From the NCBI GenBank assembly GCA_903933805.1, contig CAIZLM010000221.1, positions 1 to 59,343 on the forward strand: DNA of 59,343 bases, given 5' to 3'. The notes below the pieces were generated by a model, which was not told the origin of the DNA, did no database searches, and was given only the letters and a program-made list of their open reading frames with translations. The stretch comes from an uncultured Bacteroidota bacterium. Its GTDB lineage: Bacteria; Bacteroidota; Bacteroidia; Chitinophagales; Saprospiraceae. A program made the position numbers and the translations under genes. Shown here piece after piece: positions 43,152 through 53,271 of the stretch; the first letter of the stretch is position 1; each line of letters begins with the position of its first letter.

Positions 43152-44558
43152 TCAATGTTGTATCAATACTTTTCGCACCACGGCGCCCAGTCCTGTTTGT
43201 ACTTTCAGAAAATACATACCATTGGCCAATTGTTCCGGCAAGGTTAACACCATAGTACTTGTTTCCAATCGCTGTTGCAACACTGTCTGCATGTTGCTAT
43301 TCAACAACGTCACCTGCGCTGTTGATGCCTGCTCACCCTGCCACTCAAGCATCAACACATCACCTGCAGGCTGCGGAGACACCTTAAAGGATAGTTCCGA
43401 ATTTTTTGGAACAGCTGTTTTGGAAACCGGGCCAGTGCACCCATCACCGATACCCTGGAACACAAAGAGACCATTTTGCATATCTGCGACCAGAATAGTG
43501 CCTGAGGGCAAGAATGGATTCACCCCCCAAGCGCCTTTGTAATTATTTCCATCGGGCTCGGTAGAGGTATCGTAATACAATACACGCACCACATTGGCTG
43601 GGTCACTGACGTCATACACCTGGAGGCCATCATAATAATACGAGACGTACAGATATTGACAGGCCACCAAAGGGTTGTGGGGGATCTGAGTTGGCGTTGA
43701 TTCGGCATTGTAAGCATCCACCACCTGAATATCCTCCATATTGGCAACGGACACCGTTTTTACGGGCGATCCGTGTGTTTCATCTGCCATATAATAATAC
43801 TGTCCGTCTTCGGAAAGCCAACCAGAATGGTTGTATCCGGCACCGGGGTAACCGGTCATAGTACCCAACAATTTGGGTGTTTGAGGATTGCTAAAATCTA
43901 CTACGGCAAAGCCATTGTTGCCGGCATCCAGGTAGGCCGTATCATTTCTGACAAATCCATCGTGGATGTGGCTGAAGGCAAAGCCTTCAATGTTGTTGTA
44001 TTTTTTTACAAACACCGGATGTTCGGGGTTGGCGAGGTTTAGGATAGACATACCACCGTAGCCATACTGATCGGAGCCGCCAAACACCCATGCGTACAAC
44101 ATGCCCTTGGCGGTGTCAATAGAGATATTGTGCGTAGTAACAATAATGTCGCTGGCATTCGAAACGAGTCTGACAGAATCTGGCAGGGTTGCAATATCCA
44201 TGATTTGCAGGCTACTGGCACCTTCGTCGCACACACCATATATATAATGCTTATATGTTTTGTAATCCCGGTGGATAATGCCGGAACCTTGCGCTTTACC
44301 GGGCACAAAGGCTGCTTCAAAAGGCTGTGTTGGATTGGACACATCGATAAAATGAGTGCCTTTGGTAGAGCCTATGATGGCGTATTCGTGACCGTTCACG
44401 GCAACGCTCCACACTTCATTGTAGCGGTTGTTGTAGGCCGCTGAACCGATGATGGTAGGGTCGTCCCATTGGGCGAGCAGGGTTGCTTGCTGGGCCTGGG
44501 CGGACAGGATAACTGGCAAGGCCAGCAGTACTGCGATGACATACATGTTGTTTTTCAT
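43152..44558 (-). CDS. Choice-of-anchor B / LVIVD-repeat surface protein inside the dcw cluster
   Basis: This 468-residue protein has a signal peptide (about 1-22, ending SAQAQ), LVIVD-type propeller repeats (HFIDVSNPTQP, MSILNLANPEHPVFV, FAVVDFSNPQTPKLLG, LQVYDVSDPANVVRV) to about residue 370, and a type A T9SS sorting domain over the last 80 residues (KVSPQPAGDVLMLEW ... GMYFLKVQTGLG). It belongs to the choice-of-anchor B family, proteins of unknown ligand. It lies 7 bp after ftsQ and 143 bp before ftsA on the same strand, so it is probably co-transcribed with division genes, though no division role is known for the family. Confidence 0.9.
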   Translation of the reverse strand: MKNNMYVIAVLLALPVILSAQAQQATLLAQWDDPTIIGSAAYNNRYNEVWSVAVNGHEYAIIGSTKGTHFIDVSNPTQPFEAAFVPGKAQGSGIIHRDYKTYKHYIYGVCDEGASSLQIMDIATLPDSVRLVSNASDIIVTTHNISIDTAKGMLYAWVFGGSDQYGYGGMSILNLANPEHPVFVKKYNNIEGFAFSHIHDGFVRNDTAYLDAGNNGFAVVDFSNPQTPKLLGTMTGYPGAGYNHSGWLSEDGQYYYMADETHGSPVKTVSVANMEDIQVVDAYNAESTPTQIPHNPLVACQYLYVSYYYDGLQVYDVSDPANVVRVLYYDTSTEPDGNNYKGAWGVNPFLPSGTILVADMQNGLFVFQGIGDGCTGPVSKTAVPKNSELSFKVSPQPAGDVLMLEWQGEQASTAQVTLLNSNMQTVLQQRLETSTMVLTLPEQLANGMYFLKVQTGLGAVVRKVLIQH

Positions 44559-44565
44559 TGTGCCT

Positions 44566-45336
44566 TTATTTTTGACAAACGACCTGACCGTTGTATTTTA
44601 GATTGATGGATTGGTAAGCCCTCCAGCCTGCATAGGGCATTCCTTGTTGGTAAAAAATTTTGAGTCGTCGAAGTTTATCTTCCAATTTCCGAACCGACCC
44701 CAATAGGATTTTTTGATCACCGATGAGGGGAACGAGGATAAATTCGCCGGTATTACTGACATGAATTTGTTGAATGAAGGAAGCAAAAAAATCATCCGCC
44801 AGCAAAGTTTCTGTCAAGGAAAAGAGGTCTTTGAGTGTGGTTCTTTTTTTCTTTCTAAAATCAAGCGTATAAGGTGCAACATTACCGGTCGCCACGAGTA
44901 CGCGGGCAGCGAAGTTGTTGGATGGCGGCATTTTCACGCCATTTTTATCCAGGTAATAGTTGCCACCGTTGTTGTCCAGCACCCTTAGTACGGGTTCCCT
45001 TTGTTGAATTTTGACATGAAAAATACTGCGTTGATCAATATAGGTTTCCGCATTCAGCACAAAAGGATCTTCTTCTAGTACACGTTCCATCCGCTCCACC
45101 TCTAGGCCAACAAGCTCTGTACCTTCCAGCGTATTGCCAAAAGCACGCAGCAGTGCCTGTCGCACGTCGCGTTCACTGATGAGCTTTTCGCCACTTTTGA
45201 GGGATAGAACCTCTACTTCCACACCGTCAGCGAAACTGTTCTTTTTCCGCCCGATGGCAGAAAAGAGCAGAAAACCGATCAAGAGCAGGAAACCTACCCA
45301 AAGCAATCGGTCGTATCGAAGACGTGGTATTGACAT
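44566..45336 (-). CDS. ftsQ: Cell division protein FtsQ/DivIB
   Basis: The 256-residue bitopic protein has a short basic cytoplasmic start, one membrane segment (about 12-28, LLWVGFLLLIGFLLFSA), a POTRA-like region (about 35-110) and a beta domain including VLRVLDNNGGNYYLDKNGVKMP, a segment typical of FtsQ proteins. FtsQ links early and late division proteins through FtsL and FtsB. Sequence conservation is low in this family; gene order (murC upstream, ftsA downstream after one inserted gene) supports the call. The gap to murC is 17 bp. Confidence 0.9.
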   Translation of the reverse strand: MSIPRLRYDRLLWVGFLLLIGFLLFSAIGRKKNSFADGVEVEVLSLKSGEKLISERDVRQALLRAFGNTLEGTELVGLEVERMERVLEEDPFVLNAETYIDQRSIFHVKIQQREPVLRVLDNNGGNYYLDKNGVKMPPSNNFAARVLVATGNVAPYTLDFRKKKRTTLKDLFSLTETLLADDFFASFIQQIHVSNTGEFILVPLIGDQKILLGSVRKLEDKLRRLKIFYQQGMPYAGWRAYQSINLKYNGQVVCQK

Positions 45337-45353
45337 GGTATTGTATAACGGTT

Positions 45354-46742
45354 TTATTCTTTGTTTAGAATCATGGATTTGATGGGTGCAATCATGGTAT
45401 CAATATCTCCGGCACCCATGGTCATGACGACCTCCAGCGCATGGGTTTCAAGTACATCGACCAGTTGGCTCATTTGAATGAGTTGCTTGTTCGGAATGGT
45501 CATTTTTTGGAGGAGCATTTCACTGTTTACGCCTTCCATTGGCAGCTCTCGCGCCGGATAGATGGGCAGCAAAATACATTCATCAAGTTTGTCGAGTGCC
45601 TTGGCGAATGCGTCGGCAAAGTCGCGGGTACGACTGAACAAATGTGGTTGAAAAACACCGGTTATTTTTCGGTCGGGGTACATCATCCGGGCTGCGGCGA
45701 TGGCGGCTTCCAATTCAGCGGGATGGTGGGCGTAATCGTCCACGAATACCGTTTTTGCCGTTTTAACCACCGTCTCGAAACGGCGTTTGACGCCCTTAAA
45801 ACTTGCCAAAGCCGCTGGAATTTTTTTGGCGTCCGCCCCAGCAAGCAACGCGGCCACTGTCGCGGCGATGGCATTTTTCACATTGTGCAAGCCTGGATAT
45901 GCCAATCGCAGCGCTTCGAAATGTCGCGGCCTTCCGGCCTCCGAAAAAATTGAATCCGGCAATGGAACGTTATCATTTATTGCTAGGTCAAAAACAGTAA
46001 ACCCATCCTCCATTCTGATATTTTTAGCCTGGACATCGCCACTTTCGACCCCAAAATACAAGGCGTTTTCAACGTCTAAATCAATACTTTGCTCGAGCAA
46101 CAAAAGCCCTCCCGGCTTCAACTGTCCGGCAAATTGTTGGTAACTGGCAAGCACTGCCGCTGCTGTGCCATAAATATCCAGGTGATCAGCATCCACAGAA
46201 TTAATGACCGCTATTTCTGGATGAAGTTGCAAAAAAGACCGGTCGTACTCGTCAGCCTCCACCACGACCCAATCACTTTCCCCCTCAACAAAATTACTGC
46301 CCAAATTTCCTGAAATCCCCCCCGTAAAGGCCGTCGCATCCACCCCGCAGGCGCGAAGCAGGTGAATGGTCATGGTACTCGTGGTGGTCTTTCCATGGGT
46401 ACCTGCCAAAGCAATACATCGCTTGGCACGGCTGATAATGCCAAGTACTTCCGCGCGTTTTTTAAGGGGATATCCCCTGCTCAAAAACCAATTGAGTTCA
46501 GTGTGGTCTTTGGGAACAGCCGGTGTAAAAACAACAAGATCAATACCTTCTGGGATAAACGACACGTCGTCCACATAGTGTATATGCATACCTTCTGCAG
46601 CGAGTGCGCGGGTCAAATCAGTCTCCGTACGATCATAGCCATGCACTTCCACACCGTGCAGTTGGAAATAGCGCGCAAGGGCCGACATGCCAATGCCGCC
46701 GATGCCGATGAAATAGATTTTGTGGATGGACTGAAAGTTCAT
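45354..46742 (-). CDS. murC: UDP-N-acetylmuramate--L-alanine ligase
   Basis: A 462-residue Mur ligase adding L-alanine to UDP-MurNAc in the cytoplasm. N-terminal Rossmann part: IYFIGIGGIGMSALARYF. ATP-binding loop: LAGTHGKTTTSTM. Central motif: VVEADEYDRSFLQLHPEIAVINSVDADHLD (read in parts). C-terminal domain with DDYAHHPAELEAA. All family motifs are present and the length is normal. It lies between the inserted glycosyltransferase gene and ftsQ. Confidence 0.97.
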   Translation of the reverse strand: MNFQSIHKIYFIGIGGIGMSALARYFQLHGVEVHGYDRTETDLTRALAAEGMHIHYVDDVSFIPEGIDLVVFTPAVPKDHTELNWFLSRGYPLKKRAEVLGIISRAKRCIALAGTHGKTTTSTMTIHLLRACGVDATAFTGGISGNLGSNFVEGESDWVVVEADEYDRSFLQLHPEIAVINSVDADHLDIYGTAAAVLASYQQFAGQLKPGGLLLLEQSIDLDVENALYFGVESGDVQAKNIRMEDGFTVFDLAINDNVPLPDSIFSEAGRPRHFEALRLAYPGLHNVKNAIAATVAALLAGADAKKIPAALASFKGVKRRFETVVKTAKTVFVDDYAHHPAELEAAIAAARMMYPDRKITGVFQPHLFSRTRDFADAFAKALDKLDECILLPIYPARELPMEGVNSEMLLQKMTIPNKQLIQMSQLVDVLETHALEVVMTMGAGDIDTMIAPIKSMILNKE

Positions 46743-46750
46743 AATGTTTA

Positions 46751-47812
46751 TTAATTAATATGCCGGATGATTTCCATATAGAACGTCAAGTATTCCTTTG
46801 CTGCATTATTCCAGGTGAATTTTGCGGCATAGTCTTTCATGCGCTGCTTTTTTTGGGTATCTATTTCGTATTTCAACATACCGTCCGAAAACACTTTTTG
46901 AATATGTTCAGGGGCAAAAGATGTGAAATAAAAGGCCTCTACTCCGCCAATTTCGGGCAAACTTCCTCGATCTGAGAGAAAAACAGGCTTGCCACACGCC
47001 ATTGCTTCTAGGACAGGCAACCCAAAGCCCTCCGACAGCGACGGAAAAAGCAGGGCAGCACAGTTTTCATAGGCGTCCCATTTTTCAGATTCCGAGACTT
47101 CACCCATAAAAACAAGCCGATCCCCCACCCCCATGTCATCCGCATTTTTTTGAAGTTCCCGTTGATATCCCTTGTGGTTCCTACCTGCTATTAACCACTG
47201 ATATTGAGGATTTATCAACAGGATCGGCAAAGCAACTGCGTAGTTTTTCTTTGGATGCATTCCGATTGAAAACAAGAAAGGTTGACGTAAATCGGACTTT
47301 TTTTCACCCATAATACCTGGCATATTTGCACCATTGTGGATTACCCTGGTGGACATTTTCTCCGGTACTTCAAGGTGTGTTTGCACCGTGTTTTTAACAA
47401 ATTCCGAGATATAAACCAAGCCTTTGCATCGATCAATTTTTTTTTGCAAACGTTTTATTTTTAGTTTTTTTCGCTGTTCTGAATAATCAGAACGGTCCAA
47501 AAAACTGAGGTCGTGGATTGTCATGACGACGGGCGTTTTGGTATTTGCAGGAAAGTACACGGAATCTTGATGTGTACAATGCCACAGTGCCGCATCGGTT
47601 GGAACGCCCGTCCACTTGTGCCATACTTTAGAGGCTTGATAGCCAAACGACGGGCCGAGTAATCCGGTCAATTGCGCAGGCAAATAGCACGCTAAATGGT
47701 TAGCATACGGGAGTGGAGGCACCGCTAAAGCCGTGCCCAATTGAAGACAGTATTGTCCCAATCCAGAGTTTATATCCCGTAAGCGTTCCATTTCAATGGC
47801 TATATTGTTCAT
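46751..47812 (-). CDS. Family 4-type glycosyltransferase inserted in the dcw cluster
   Basis: The 353-residue GT-B enzyme has an N-terminal acceptor domain (about 1-165; TIHDLSFLDR, VYISEFVKNTV, VIHNGANMPG) and a C-terminal nucleotide-sugar domain with FLFSIGMHPKKNYAVAL, WLIAGRNHKGYQREL, VFMGEVSESEKWDAYENCAALLFPSLSEGFGLPVLEAMACGKPV (in parts) including the EGFGLPVLE donor-binding motif. It transfers a sugar from a nucleotide donor; the acceptor is unknown. It sits between the small lipoprotein and murC, 8 bp before murC, and is not a usual member of the cluster. A link to envelope polysaccharide or protein glycosylation is inference. Confidence 0.88.
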   Translation of the reverse strand: MNNIAIEMERLRDINSGLGQYCLQLGTALAVPPLPYANHLACYLPAQLTGLLGPSFGYQASKVWHKWTGVPTDAALWHCTHQDSVYFPANTKTPVVMTIHDLSFLDRSDYSEQRKKLKIKRLQKKIDRCKGLVYISEFVKNTVQTHLEVPEKMSTRVIHNGANMPGIMGEKKSDLRQPFLFSIGMHPKKNYAVALPILLINPQYQWLIAGRNHKGYQRELQKNADDMGVGDRLVFMGEVSESEKWDAYENCAALLFPSLSEGFGLPVLEAMACGKPVFLSDRGSLPEIGGVEAFYFTSFAPEHIQKVFSDGMLKYEIDTQKKQRMKDYAAKFTWNNAAKEYLTFYMEIIRHIN

Positions 47813-47821
47813 CGTTTTCAG

Positions 47822-48181
47822 TTACCGCTTCAGTTCAAGCACCTCAATGCGCCCGCGATCCATTTGAATTGAAAGGTTATCCCCCTTCAGGGAAATTATT
47901 TTTATTTTAACGTCTTCGTACGAATCAGGGACCAAAAAAAGCGAGTCGTTTTTAATATGCCAGTCTCCTTTGTCTATTCTGGTATCTACGATCAGGTTAT
48001 AGACCCCGTCTTTGGAAAGCACCATGGTAACAGCTGCTGGATCGGTTGCTATAGGTTTGCCTTCCGAGGTCCAGCGCACACCATGCCATTCCCCGACGAT
48101 GTCTTTGGACAATTGTTCATCGTTGTTGCAAGCCAATAGGAAAAGGACTATCATTGATAAACAGTAAGCGAAATATTTCAT
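47822..48181 (-). CDS. Small lipoprotein, lipocalin-like, inserted in the dcw cluster
   Basis: A 119-residue lipoprotein: MKYFAYCLSMIVLFLLAC with lipidation at Cys18, then IVGEWHGVRWTSEGKP and short alternating strands to the end (DSLFLVPDSYED, DNLSIQMDRG, IEVLELKR). It is a paralogue of the lipoprotein at 25712-26098, with matching positions along the mature chain. The frame could begin at 48208, but that would overlap murG; ATG 48181 leaves 13 bp after the murG stop. Function unknown; co-transcription with murG and the glycosyltransferase is likely. Confidence 0.72.
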   Translation of the reverse strand: MKYFAYCLSMIVLFLLACNNDEQLSKDIVGEWHGVRWTSEGKPIATDPAAVTMVLSKDGVYNLIVDTRIDKGDWHIKNDSLFLVPDSYEDVKIKIISLKGDNLSIQMDRGRIEVLELKR

Positions 48182-48194
48182 TTCAACGGTTCGG

Positions 48195-49298
48195 TTAATG
48201 GTTGACAATATTCAGTGCTTCACTGGCAATGACATTTGCAGCATTCGGTCTCCCCATGGGTCGTATGCTCTCCCCGAGGCTAAAGGCCAGTGCTTCATTT
48301 TCTAGGATCATAAATGCCTCTGGCAGCATTTTAGCGACGGCATCGGCATCGCTAACAAGCCTGGCTGCCCCCTTTTCAACCAACGCCAGTGCATTTTTTG
48401 TTTGGTGATCTTCTGCTACATTTGGGGATGGAACCAAGACAGCAGGTTTACCAACCAGGCACAATTCACTGATAGTCAAGGCGCCTGCTCTGGAAACAAC
48501 AACATCTGCGGCAGCATACAGCAAGTCCATTCGATCAATAAAACCCATTAGTTTGACATGCTCGAGTGCAGCTGTTTCACAGTTTTTGTACTGCAGTTCA
48601 TAGTATTTTCCGCACTGCCAAATCACGTTGACAGGGCTATTTTTCAGCAAGTCATAACCTTTTGCCAGAGCCACATTGAGTGTTCGTGCACCCAGGCTAC
48701 CGCCAATCACGACGATTGTTTTTCGTGTGGTATCCAAACCGTAATAGGCCAAGGCTTCGGCGCGTTTTCCCTCTAGTTGGAGGATATCCGCCCGAACAGG
48801 ATTACCAGTATAATGTAACTTTCCTTTGTCGAAGAACTGCTCCATGTGGTCGTAGGCGACACATATAGCCTGTGCTTTTTTTCCTAATAATTTATTGGTG
48901 ACCCCAGCGTAGGAATTTTGTTCCTGAATCAAGGTTGGAATACCGGCACGTTGGGCTGCCCGCATGACAGGCCCACTCGCATAACCTCCCGTTCCAATCA
49001 CCACATTTGGATTGAATTCTGCCACCAAGCGCCGTGCTTTGCGCAAACTGGAGAGGAGTTTAAACGGGAAGGACAGGTTTTTGAGCGAAAAACTACGTTG
49101 AAAACCCGCTATGTTTAACCCTACGATAGGGTATCCTGCTTTTGGCACACGCTCCATTTCCATACGGCCCTCCGCGCCGACAAACAGCAATTCCGCGTCG
49201 GGCCTCAAGCGTTTGATGGCATCAGCTATGGCAATAGCCGGGAAGACATGTCCCCCCGTTCCACCACCCGTTATCATTATTTTTATTTTATTTTGCAT
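48195..49298 (-). CDS. murG: UDP-N-acetylglucosamine--lipid pyrophosphoryl-undecaprenol GlcNAc transferase
   Basis: The 367-residue GT-B enzyme turns lipid I into lipid II on the inner face of the membrane. Motifs: MITGGGTGGHVFPAIAIADA at the N-terminus, VIGTGGYASGPVMRAAQ, and in the C-terminal domain VIGGSLGARTLN, ADVVVSRAGALTISELCLVGKPAVLVPSPNVAEDHQTKNA (in parts). Length is normal. It follows ftsW by 49 bp and precedes the small lipoprotein gene. Confidence 0.97.
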   Translation of the reverse strand: MQNKIKIMITGGGTGGHVFPAIAIADAIKRLRPDAELLFVGAEGRMEMERVPKAGYPIVGLNIAGFQRSFSLKNLSFPFKLLSSLRKARRLVAEFNPNVVIGTGGYASGPVMRAAQRAGIPTLIQEQNSYAGVTNKLLGKKAQAICVAYDHMEQFFDKGKLHYTGNPVRADILQLEGKRAEALAYYGLDTTRKTIVVIGGSLGARTLNVALAKGYDLLKNSPVNVIWQCGKYYELQYKNCETAALEHVKLMGFIDRMDLLYAAADVVVSRAGALTISELCLVGKPAVLVPSPNVAEDHQTKNALALVEKGAARLVSDADAVAKMLPEAFMILENEALAFSLGESIRPMGRPNAANVIASEALNIVNH

Positions 49299-49347
49299 AG
49301 TATCACCATATTATTGCTGGCGAAAAAGTTCAAATTCAAGGTTGTAT

Positions 49348-50481
49348 TTATTCCAAAGATTCAATATATTTGCTCACACTCAGTATTATACCCAGCGAGA
49401 CACAGGTGAACAACAAACTGGTGCCCCCCATTGAAATAAGGGGTAGCGTAAGTCCTGTTGCCGGCACAAGATTAACATTTACGGCAATGTTGGCCAACGC
49501 TTGTACTGTCAGCAACAAACTCAGGCCAATGGCTAGGAATGCCCCAAAGGCTTTGGGACTTCGGGTTACGAGTTTCACATTTCGTAGAAACAACAGTACG
49601 TAAAGGGCTAACACCACGGTAGCACCCACTAGGCCATATTCTTCACAAATGATGGCGTAAATAAAATCTGCATGCGCGTACGGCAAAAAATTTCGAATCA
49701 AGCTGTTGCCTGGGCCTTTCCCAATGATTCCCCCTTTTGCGATGGCAATTTTTGCCTGTTGCACTTGGTATCCACCATCTTCTACATTGGAATATTCGTT
49801 CAGCCTCGATATCCAGGTATCAACCCTGACAAGACCTGCTTCCGGGTACAATTTACCAATGGCAATCAAACCCGCCAATACCACAACGCCCAAAATTCCG
49901 AGCAAGAAAATATATTTCCAACTTACCCTTCCGATAAACATCAACAGAATACAAGTTGCGAACAACACCGCTGCGGTACTCAGGTTTGCAGGTGCGATAA
50001 GCCCACAAACAATGAGCACCGGCACCAAAATGGGCATGAAAGCATCTTTAAAACTGGTGATATAGTCTTGTTTTCGGGTCAATTCCCGGGCGATATAAAT
50101 AATGAGCGCAATTTTTGCGAATTCAGACGGCTGGAAACTGAACCCCGCCAAACTGATCCAACGGCTGGCATCGTTGATGTTACGACCAAAGGCCAGTGTA
50201 AACATCAGGAGGGGGATTGCCATCAATATCATGATTGGGGCAAAACGTTGGTATTGCCGGTAGTGTAGCAGGTGGCACAGGTAAATAATCACAAAACCAA
50301 ATGCCATCAACACCATGTGTTTCACCAGAAAAATGGTCGTATTGCCTCCCCTAGAGCGCCAAGCTTCCCAGCCTGAGGCCGAGTAAACTGCCAGGATGCT
50401 GAACAGGCTCAGCACGGCGATGATCATCCAAATGGTGCGATCGCCTTTTAATTCTGCTGCTATTCGGTTTCCGAGTGACAT
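49348..50481 (-). CDS. ftsW: Peptidoglycan glycosyltransferase FtsW (SEDS family)
   Basis: A 377-residue protein with about 10 membrane segments. SEDS hallmarks are visible: FGRNINDASRWISLAGFSFQPSEFAKIALI (in parts), a large extracellular loop with YQVQQAKIAIAKGGIIGKGPGNS, AHADFIYAIICEEYGLVGA and the late segment LVPATGLTLPLISMGGTS. FtsW polymerises lipid II at the septum together with FtsI. It lies 31 bp after murD and 49 bp before murG. Confidence 0.95.
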   Translation of the reverse strand: MSLGNRIAAELKGDRTIWMIIAVLSLFSILAVYSASGWEAWRSRGGNTTIFLVKHMVLMAFGFVIIYLCHLLHYRQYQRFAPIMILMAIPLLMFTLAFGRNINDASRWISLAGFSFQPSEFAKIALIIYIARELTRKQDYITSFKDAFMPILVPVLIVCGLIAPANLSTAAVLFATCILLMFIGRVSWKYIFLLGILGVVVLAGLIAIGKLYPEAGLVRVDTWISRLNEYSNVEDGGYQVQQAKIAIAKGGIIGKGPGNSLIRNFLPYAHADFIYAIICEEYGLVGATVVLALYVLLFLRNVKLVTRSPKAFGAFLAIGLSLLLTVQALANIAVNVNLVPATGLTLPLISMGGTSLLFTCVSLGIILSVSKYIESLE

Positions 50482-50512
50482 TTATCCGCTGGTTTGGTTC
50501 CGTGACATGGTA

Positions 50513-51901
50513 TTAATGGGTGTAGAGCGCTAGTACGGCTTCCCGAAACTGCGTTCCACGGTCTTCATAATTTTTAAACAAATCAAAACTGGCACAAGCG
50601 GGGCTGAGGAGTACTGTATCGCCTGCATGGGCAAGCGATGCCGCTTTTTGAACAGCTTCTTGAGCACTTCGGGTTTCTACAATCGGCTTGTTCAACGCAC
50701 CGAAAACACGCAAGATGGTCGTATTGTCCAAGCCCATACAAACAATGGCAGAAACGTGCTGTTGCACCAAGGGAAGCAACGGCGTATAGTCATTGCCCTT
50801 GTCTTGTCCGCCTACTATCCAGACCGTTGGTGTATCCATGGATTGGAGTGCATAGTTGACAGCATCAACATTGGTGGCTTTTGAATCGTTGATCCAAGTA
50901 ACACCGGCTTTGACGGCGACTTTTTCGAGGCGATGCTGGGGTGGCGTAAATGTATTGAGTCCTTCCTGAATTTTAGCCGCTTTGGCGCCGAGCAGTAAGG
51001 AAGCCCGGATGGCACACGCGGCATTGAACATGTTGTGGGGGCCTCGAAGGGCCGACATCGTCAAGTCAAAATCATGTTTTCCGACTTTAATCCGTCCATT
51101 TTTACAGAAACCTTTTTTGATAGCGATCTGGCTTCCACGGGTGGACACAAGGCTGTTTTGGTCATCTGCAGGAACTGTGCGTTTACAAGTCGTCATGCCA
51201 GCGGCAACCTCAGGATCAAATCCATTGTAGATAAATTTGTCACCCCTTTGCTGGTTCAATGTGACCCTGAACTTCGATTGCACATAACGTTCCAGCATAT
51301 AATTGTAACGGTCGAGGTGATCTGGGGTAATGTTAAGCAGTATCGCTATGGAAGGTTTAAAAGCTTGAATATCATCCAGTTGAAAACTACTCATTTCAAG
51401 TACAAAAATCCGTTGGCCATCTGTTTCGCGGCGGTTCAGGAGGTCCTCGAGCACCATACGAGCGAAGCTATTGCCCACATTACCGCCTTTCCGTGTCTGT
51501 AACCCGGCGGTAAGGAGCAGGTGGTGCGTAAGTTCGGTGGTGGTGGTTTTTCCGTTGGAGCCCGTGATAGCGACGATTTTGCACCTGCCTGCGTATCGGT
51601 ATCCAAACTCGATTTCTCCAATCACGTTGATACCTTTTGCACGGACAGCACGCATCACCTCCGACGACTCCGGAATACCGGGGCTTTTGATCACCTCGTT
51701 GGCATTCAAGATAGCCTCGAGCGTGTGTCTATGCTCTTCCCAAGCAATACCATGGGCGTCAAGCTCCTTTTTAAAAGGCAATTTTATGGTTCCCGTATCA
51801 GAAACCAATACGTCAAACCCCAAGTGCTTTGCCAAAAGGGCAGCACCTGTACCGGATTCACCGGAGCCTAATATGACGATTTTATTACGCATGGTATTCA
51901 T
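50513..51901 (-). CDS. murD: UDP-N-acetylmuramoylalanine--D-glutamate ligase
   Basis: The 462-residue Mur ligase adds D-glutamate to UDP-MurNAc-L-Ala. Motifs: KIVILGSGESGTGAALLAKH, the ATP loop AITGSNGKTTTTEL, ILLNITPDHLDRYNY and the C-terminal INDSKATNVDAVNYAL and WIVGGQDKGNDY. The start ATG shares one base with the mraY stop (TAATG), a sign of translational coupling; the in-frame ATG 9 bp later (51892) is an alternative. Confidence 0.96.
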   Translation of the reverse strand: MNTMRNKIVILGSGESGTGAALLAKHLGFDVLVSDTGTIKLPFKKELDAHGIAWEEHRHTLEAILNANEVIKSPGIPESSEVMRAVRAKGINVIGEIEFGYRYAGRCKIVAITGSNGKTTTTELTHHLLLTAGLQTRKGGNVGNSFARMVLEDLLNRRETDGQRIFVLEMSSFQLDDIQAFKPSIAILLNITPDHLDRYNYMLERYVQSKFRVTLNQQRGDKFIYNGFDPEVAAGMTTCKRTVPADDQNSLVSTRGSQIAIKKGFCKNGRIKVGKHDFDLTMSALRGPHNMFNAACAIRASLLLGAKAAKIQEGLNTFTPPQHRLEKVAVKAGVTWINDSKATNVDAVNYALQSMDTPTVWIVGGQDKGNDYTPLLPLVQQHVSAIVCMGLDNTTILRVFGALNKPIVETRSAQEAVQKAASLAHAGDTVLLSPACASFDLFKNYEDRGTQFREAVLALYTH

Positions 51902-53160
51902 TATCTGATTTTCAGCGTGATAATGGTTGCAACAGCCAACAATATTTGTACAATCCAGAAGCGCACCGCAATGGTCACTTCATGGAGACCTTTTTTCTGA
52001 TAGTGGTGGTGCAGAGGCGCCATTAAAAACAATCTTTTCCCAACACCGAACTTCCTTTTAGTCCGCTTAAACCACCACACCTGCATGATAACAGACATAT
52101 TTTCAACCAAAAATACGCCACACAACAGTGGAATCAACAGTTCTTTCCGCAATATGATGGCCATCGCCGCGATGATTCCACCGAGGGTAAGACTTCCGGT
52201 ATCTCCCATAAAAACCCTTGCCGGAAACACATTGTACCACAAAAAGCCTATACAACCACCCAGTAAACAGGCTGAAAAAATAACCATTTCACTGCTATTG
52301 GGGATGTAAAGGATGTGCAAAAAATCTGCTGCGACTGAATTGCCACTCACATACGCGAGAATACCCAACGCAACACAAACAATGGCCGAAACACCCGCCA
52401 ACTGGCCATCTAGACCGTCCGTCAAATTGGCGCCATTGCTCACCGCCGTGATGACAATGATCGACATTATGACAAATAAAATTGAGCTCAGGTCCCTGGC
52501 ATTGTCGCCCAAAAACGGGAGTATTTTCGAATAATCCAGTTCGTTGTTTTTAAAAAATGGTACGTTGGTGATGTGTGCTTTTGCGTACACCATTTCTGTG
52601 TAAATCCCTGGTTTTAAAGGGTCTTTGACGAATATCGTGTCCGTTATCACGTACCCATTCCGAGCAGCGACTTCAGCATCGAGTCGCACCACAACCTCAT
52701 CATTCATTAACATGGTCACACCGACAATCAAACCGAGCCCCACCTGTCCCATTATTTTAAACTTTCCCTTCAGACCCTCTTTATCTTTTTTAAACACCTT
52801 TATATAGTCGTCCAGAAAACCAATCGCGAACATCCAAACGGTACTGAAGAGCATGATTAATATGTACACATTGTCGAGCCGGGCCATCAGGAGACAGGGT
52901 ATCAAAGTTGCCGCAACGATGATAATCCCTCCCATGGTGGGCGTGCCCGCCTTTGAATTTTGACCAGCCAACCCCAAATCCCTGATCGTTTCACCGATCT
53001 GTAAGGTTCTCAACCATTCAATGACTCGACGGCCGATCACCAAAGAAATGAGCAGCGAAAGCAGCAGGGCTACCCCGGCCCGAAACGAGATAAACTTAAA
53101 CAACCCGGCACCGGGCAGGTCGTAATGCTGTTTTAAATATTCAAAAAGATGGACTAGCAT
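51901..53160 (-). CDS. mraY: Phospho-N-acetylmuramoyl-pentapeptide-transferase
   Basis: The 419-residue membrane enzyme makes lipid I from UDP-MurNAc-pentapeptide and undecaprenyl phosphate. It has about ten membrane segments and the family motifs [55 protein letters not shown] and [13 protein letters not shown] hydrophilic insert of about 75 residues (about 150-225), with [23 protein letters not shown] (in parts), is longer than in proteobacterial enzymes and typical of Bacteroidota. The stop overlaps the murD start by one base. Confidence 0.96.
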   Translation of the reverse strand: MLVHLFEYLKQHYDLPGAGLFKFISFRAGVALLLSLLISLVIGRRVIEWLRTLQIGETIRDLGLAGQNSKAGTPTMGGIIIVAATLIPCLLMARLDNVYILIMLFSTVWMFAIGFLDDYIKVFKKDKEGLKGKFKIMGQVGLGLIVGVTMLMNDEVVVRLDAEVAARNGYVITDTIFVKDPLKPGIYTEMVYAKAHITNVPFFKNNELDYSKILPFLGDNARDLSSILFVIMSIIVITAVSNGANLTDGLDGQLAGVSAIVCVALGILAYVSGNSVAADFLHILYIPNSSEMVIFSACLLGGCIGFLWYNVFPARVFMGDTGSLTLGGIIAAMAIILRKELLIPLLCGVFLVENMSVIMQVWWFKRTKRKFGVGKRLFLMAPLHHHYQKKGLHEVTIAVRFWIVQILLAVATIITLKIR

Positions 53161-53271
53161 ATTCTATTATTGCCAAGCTGCGTTTACAATGACGGTACAT
53201 GGTTGATTTGATATGTTTTGATTAAACGGATTGTCGATTGAACATACATCCTTCGCCAACCATTTCAAAAG

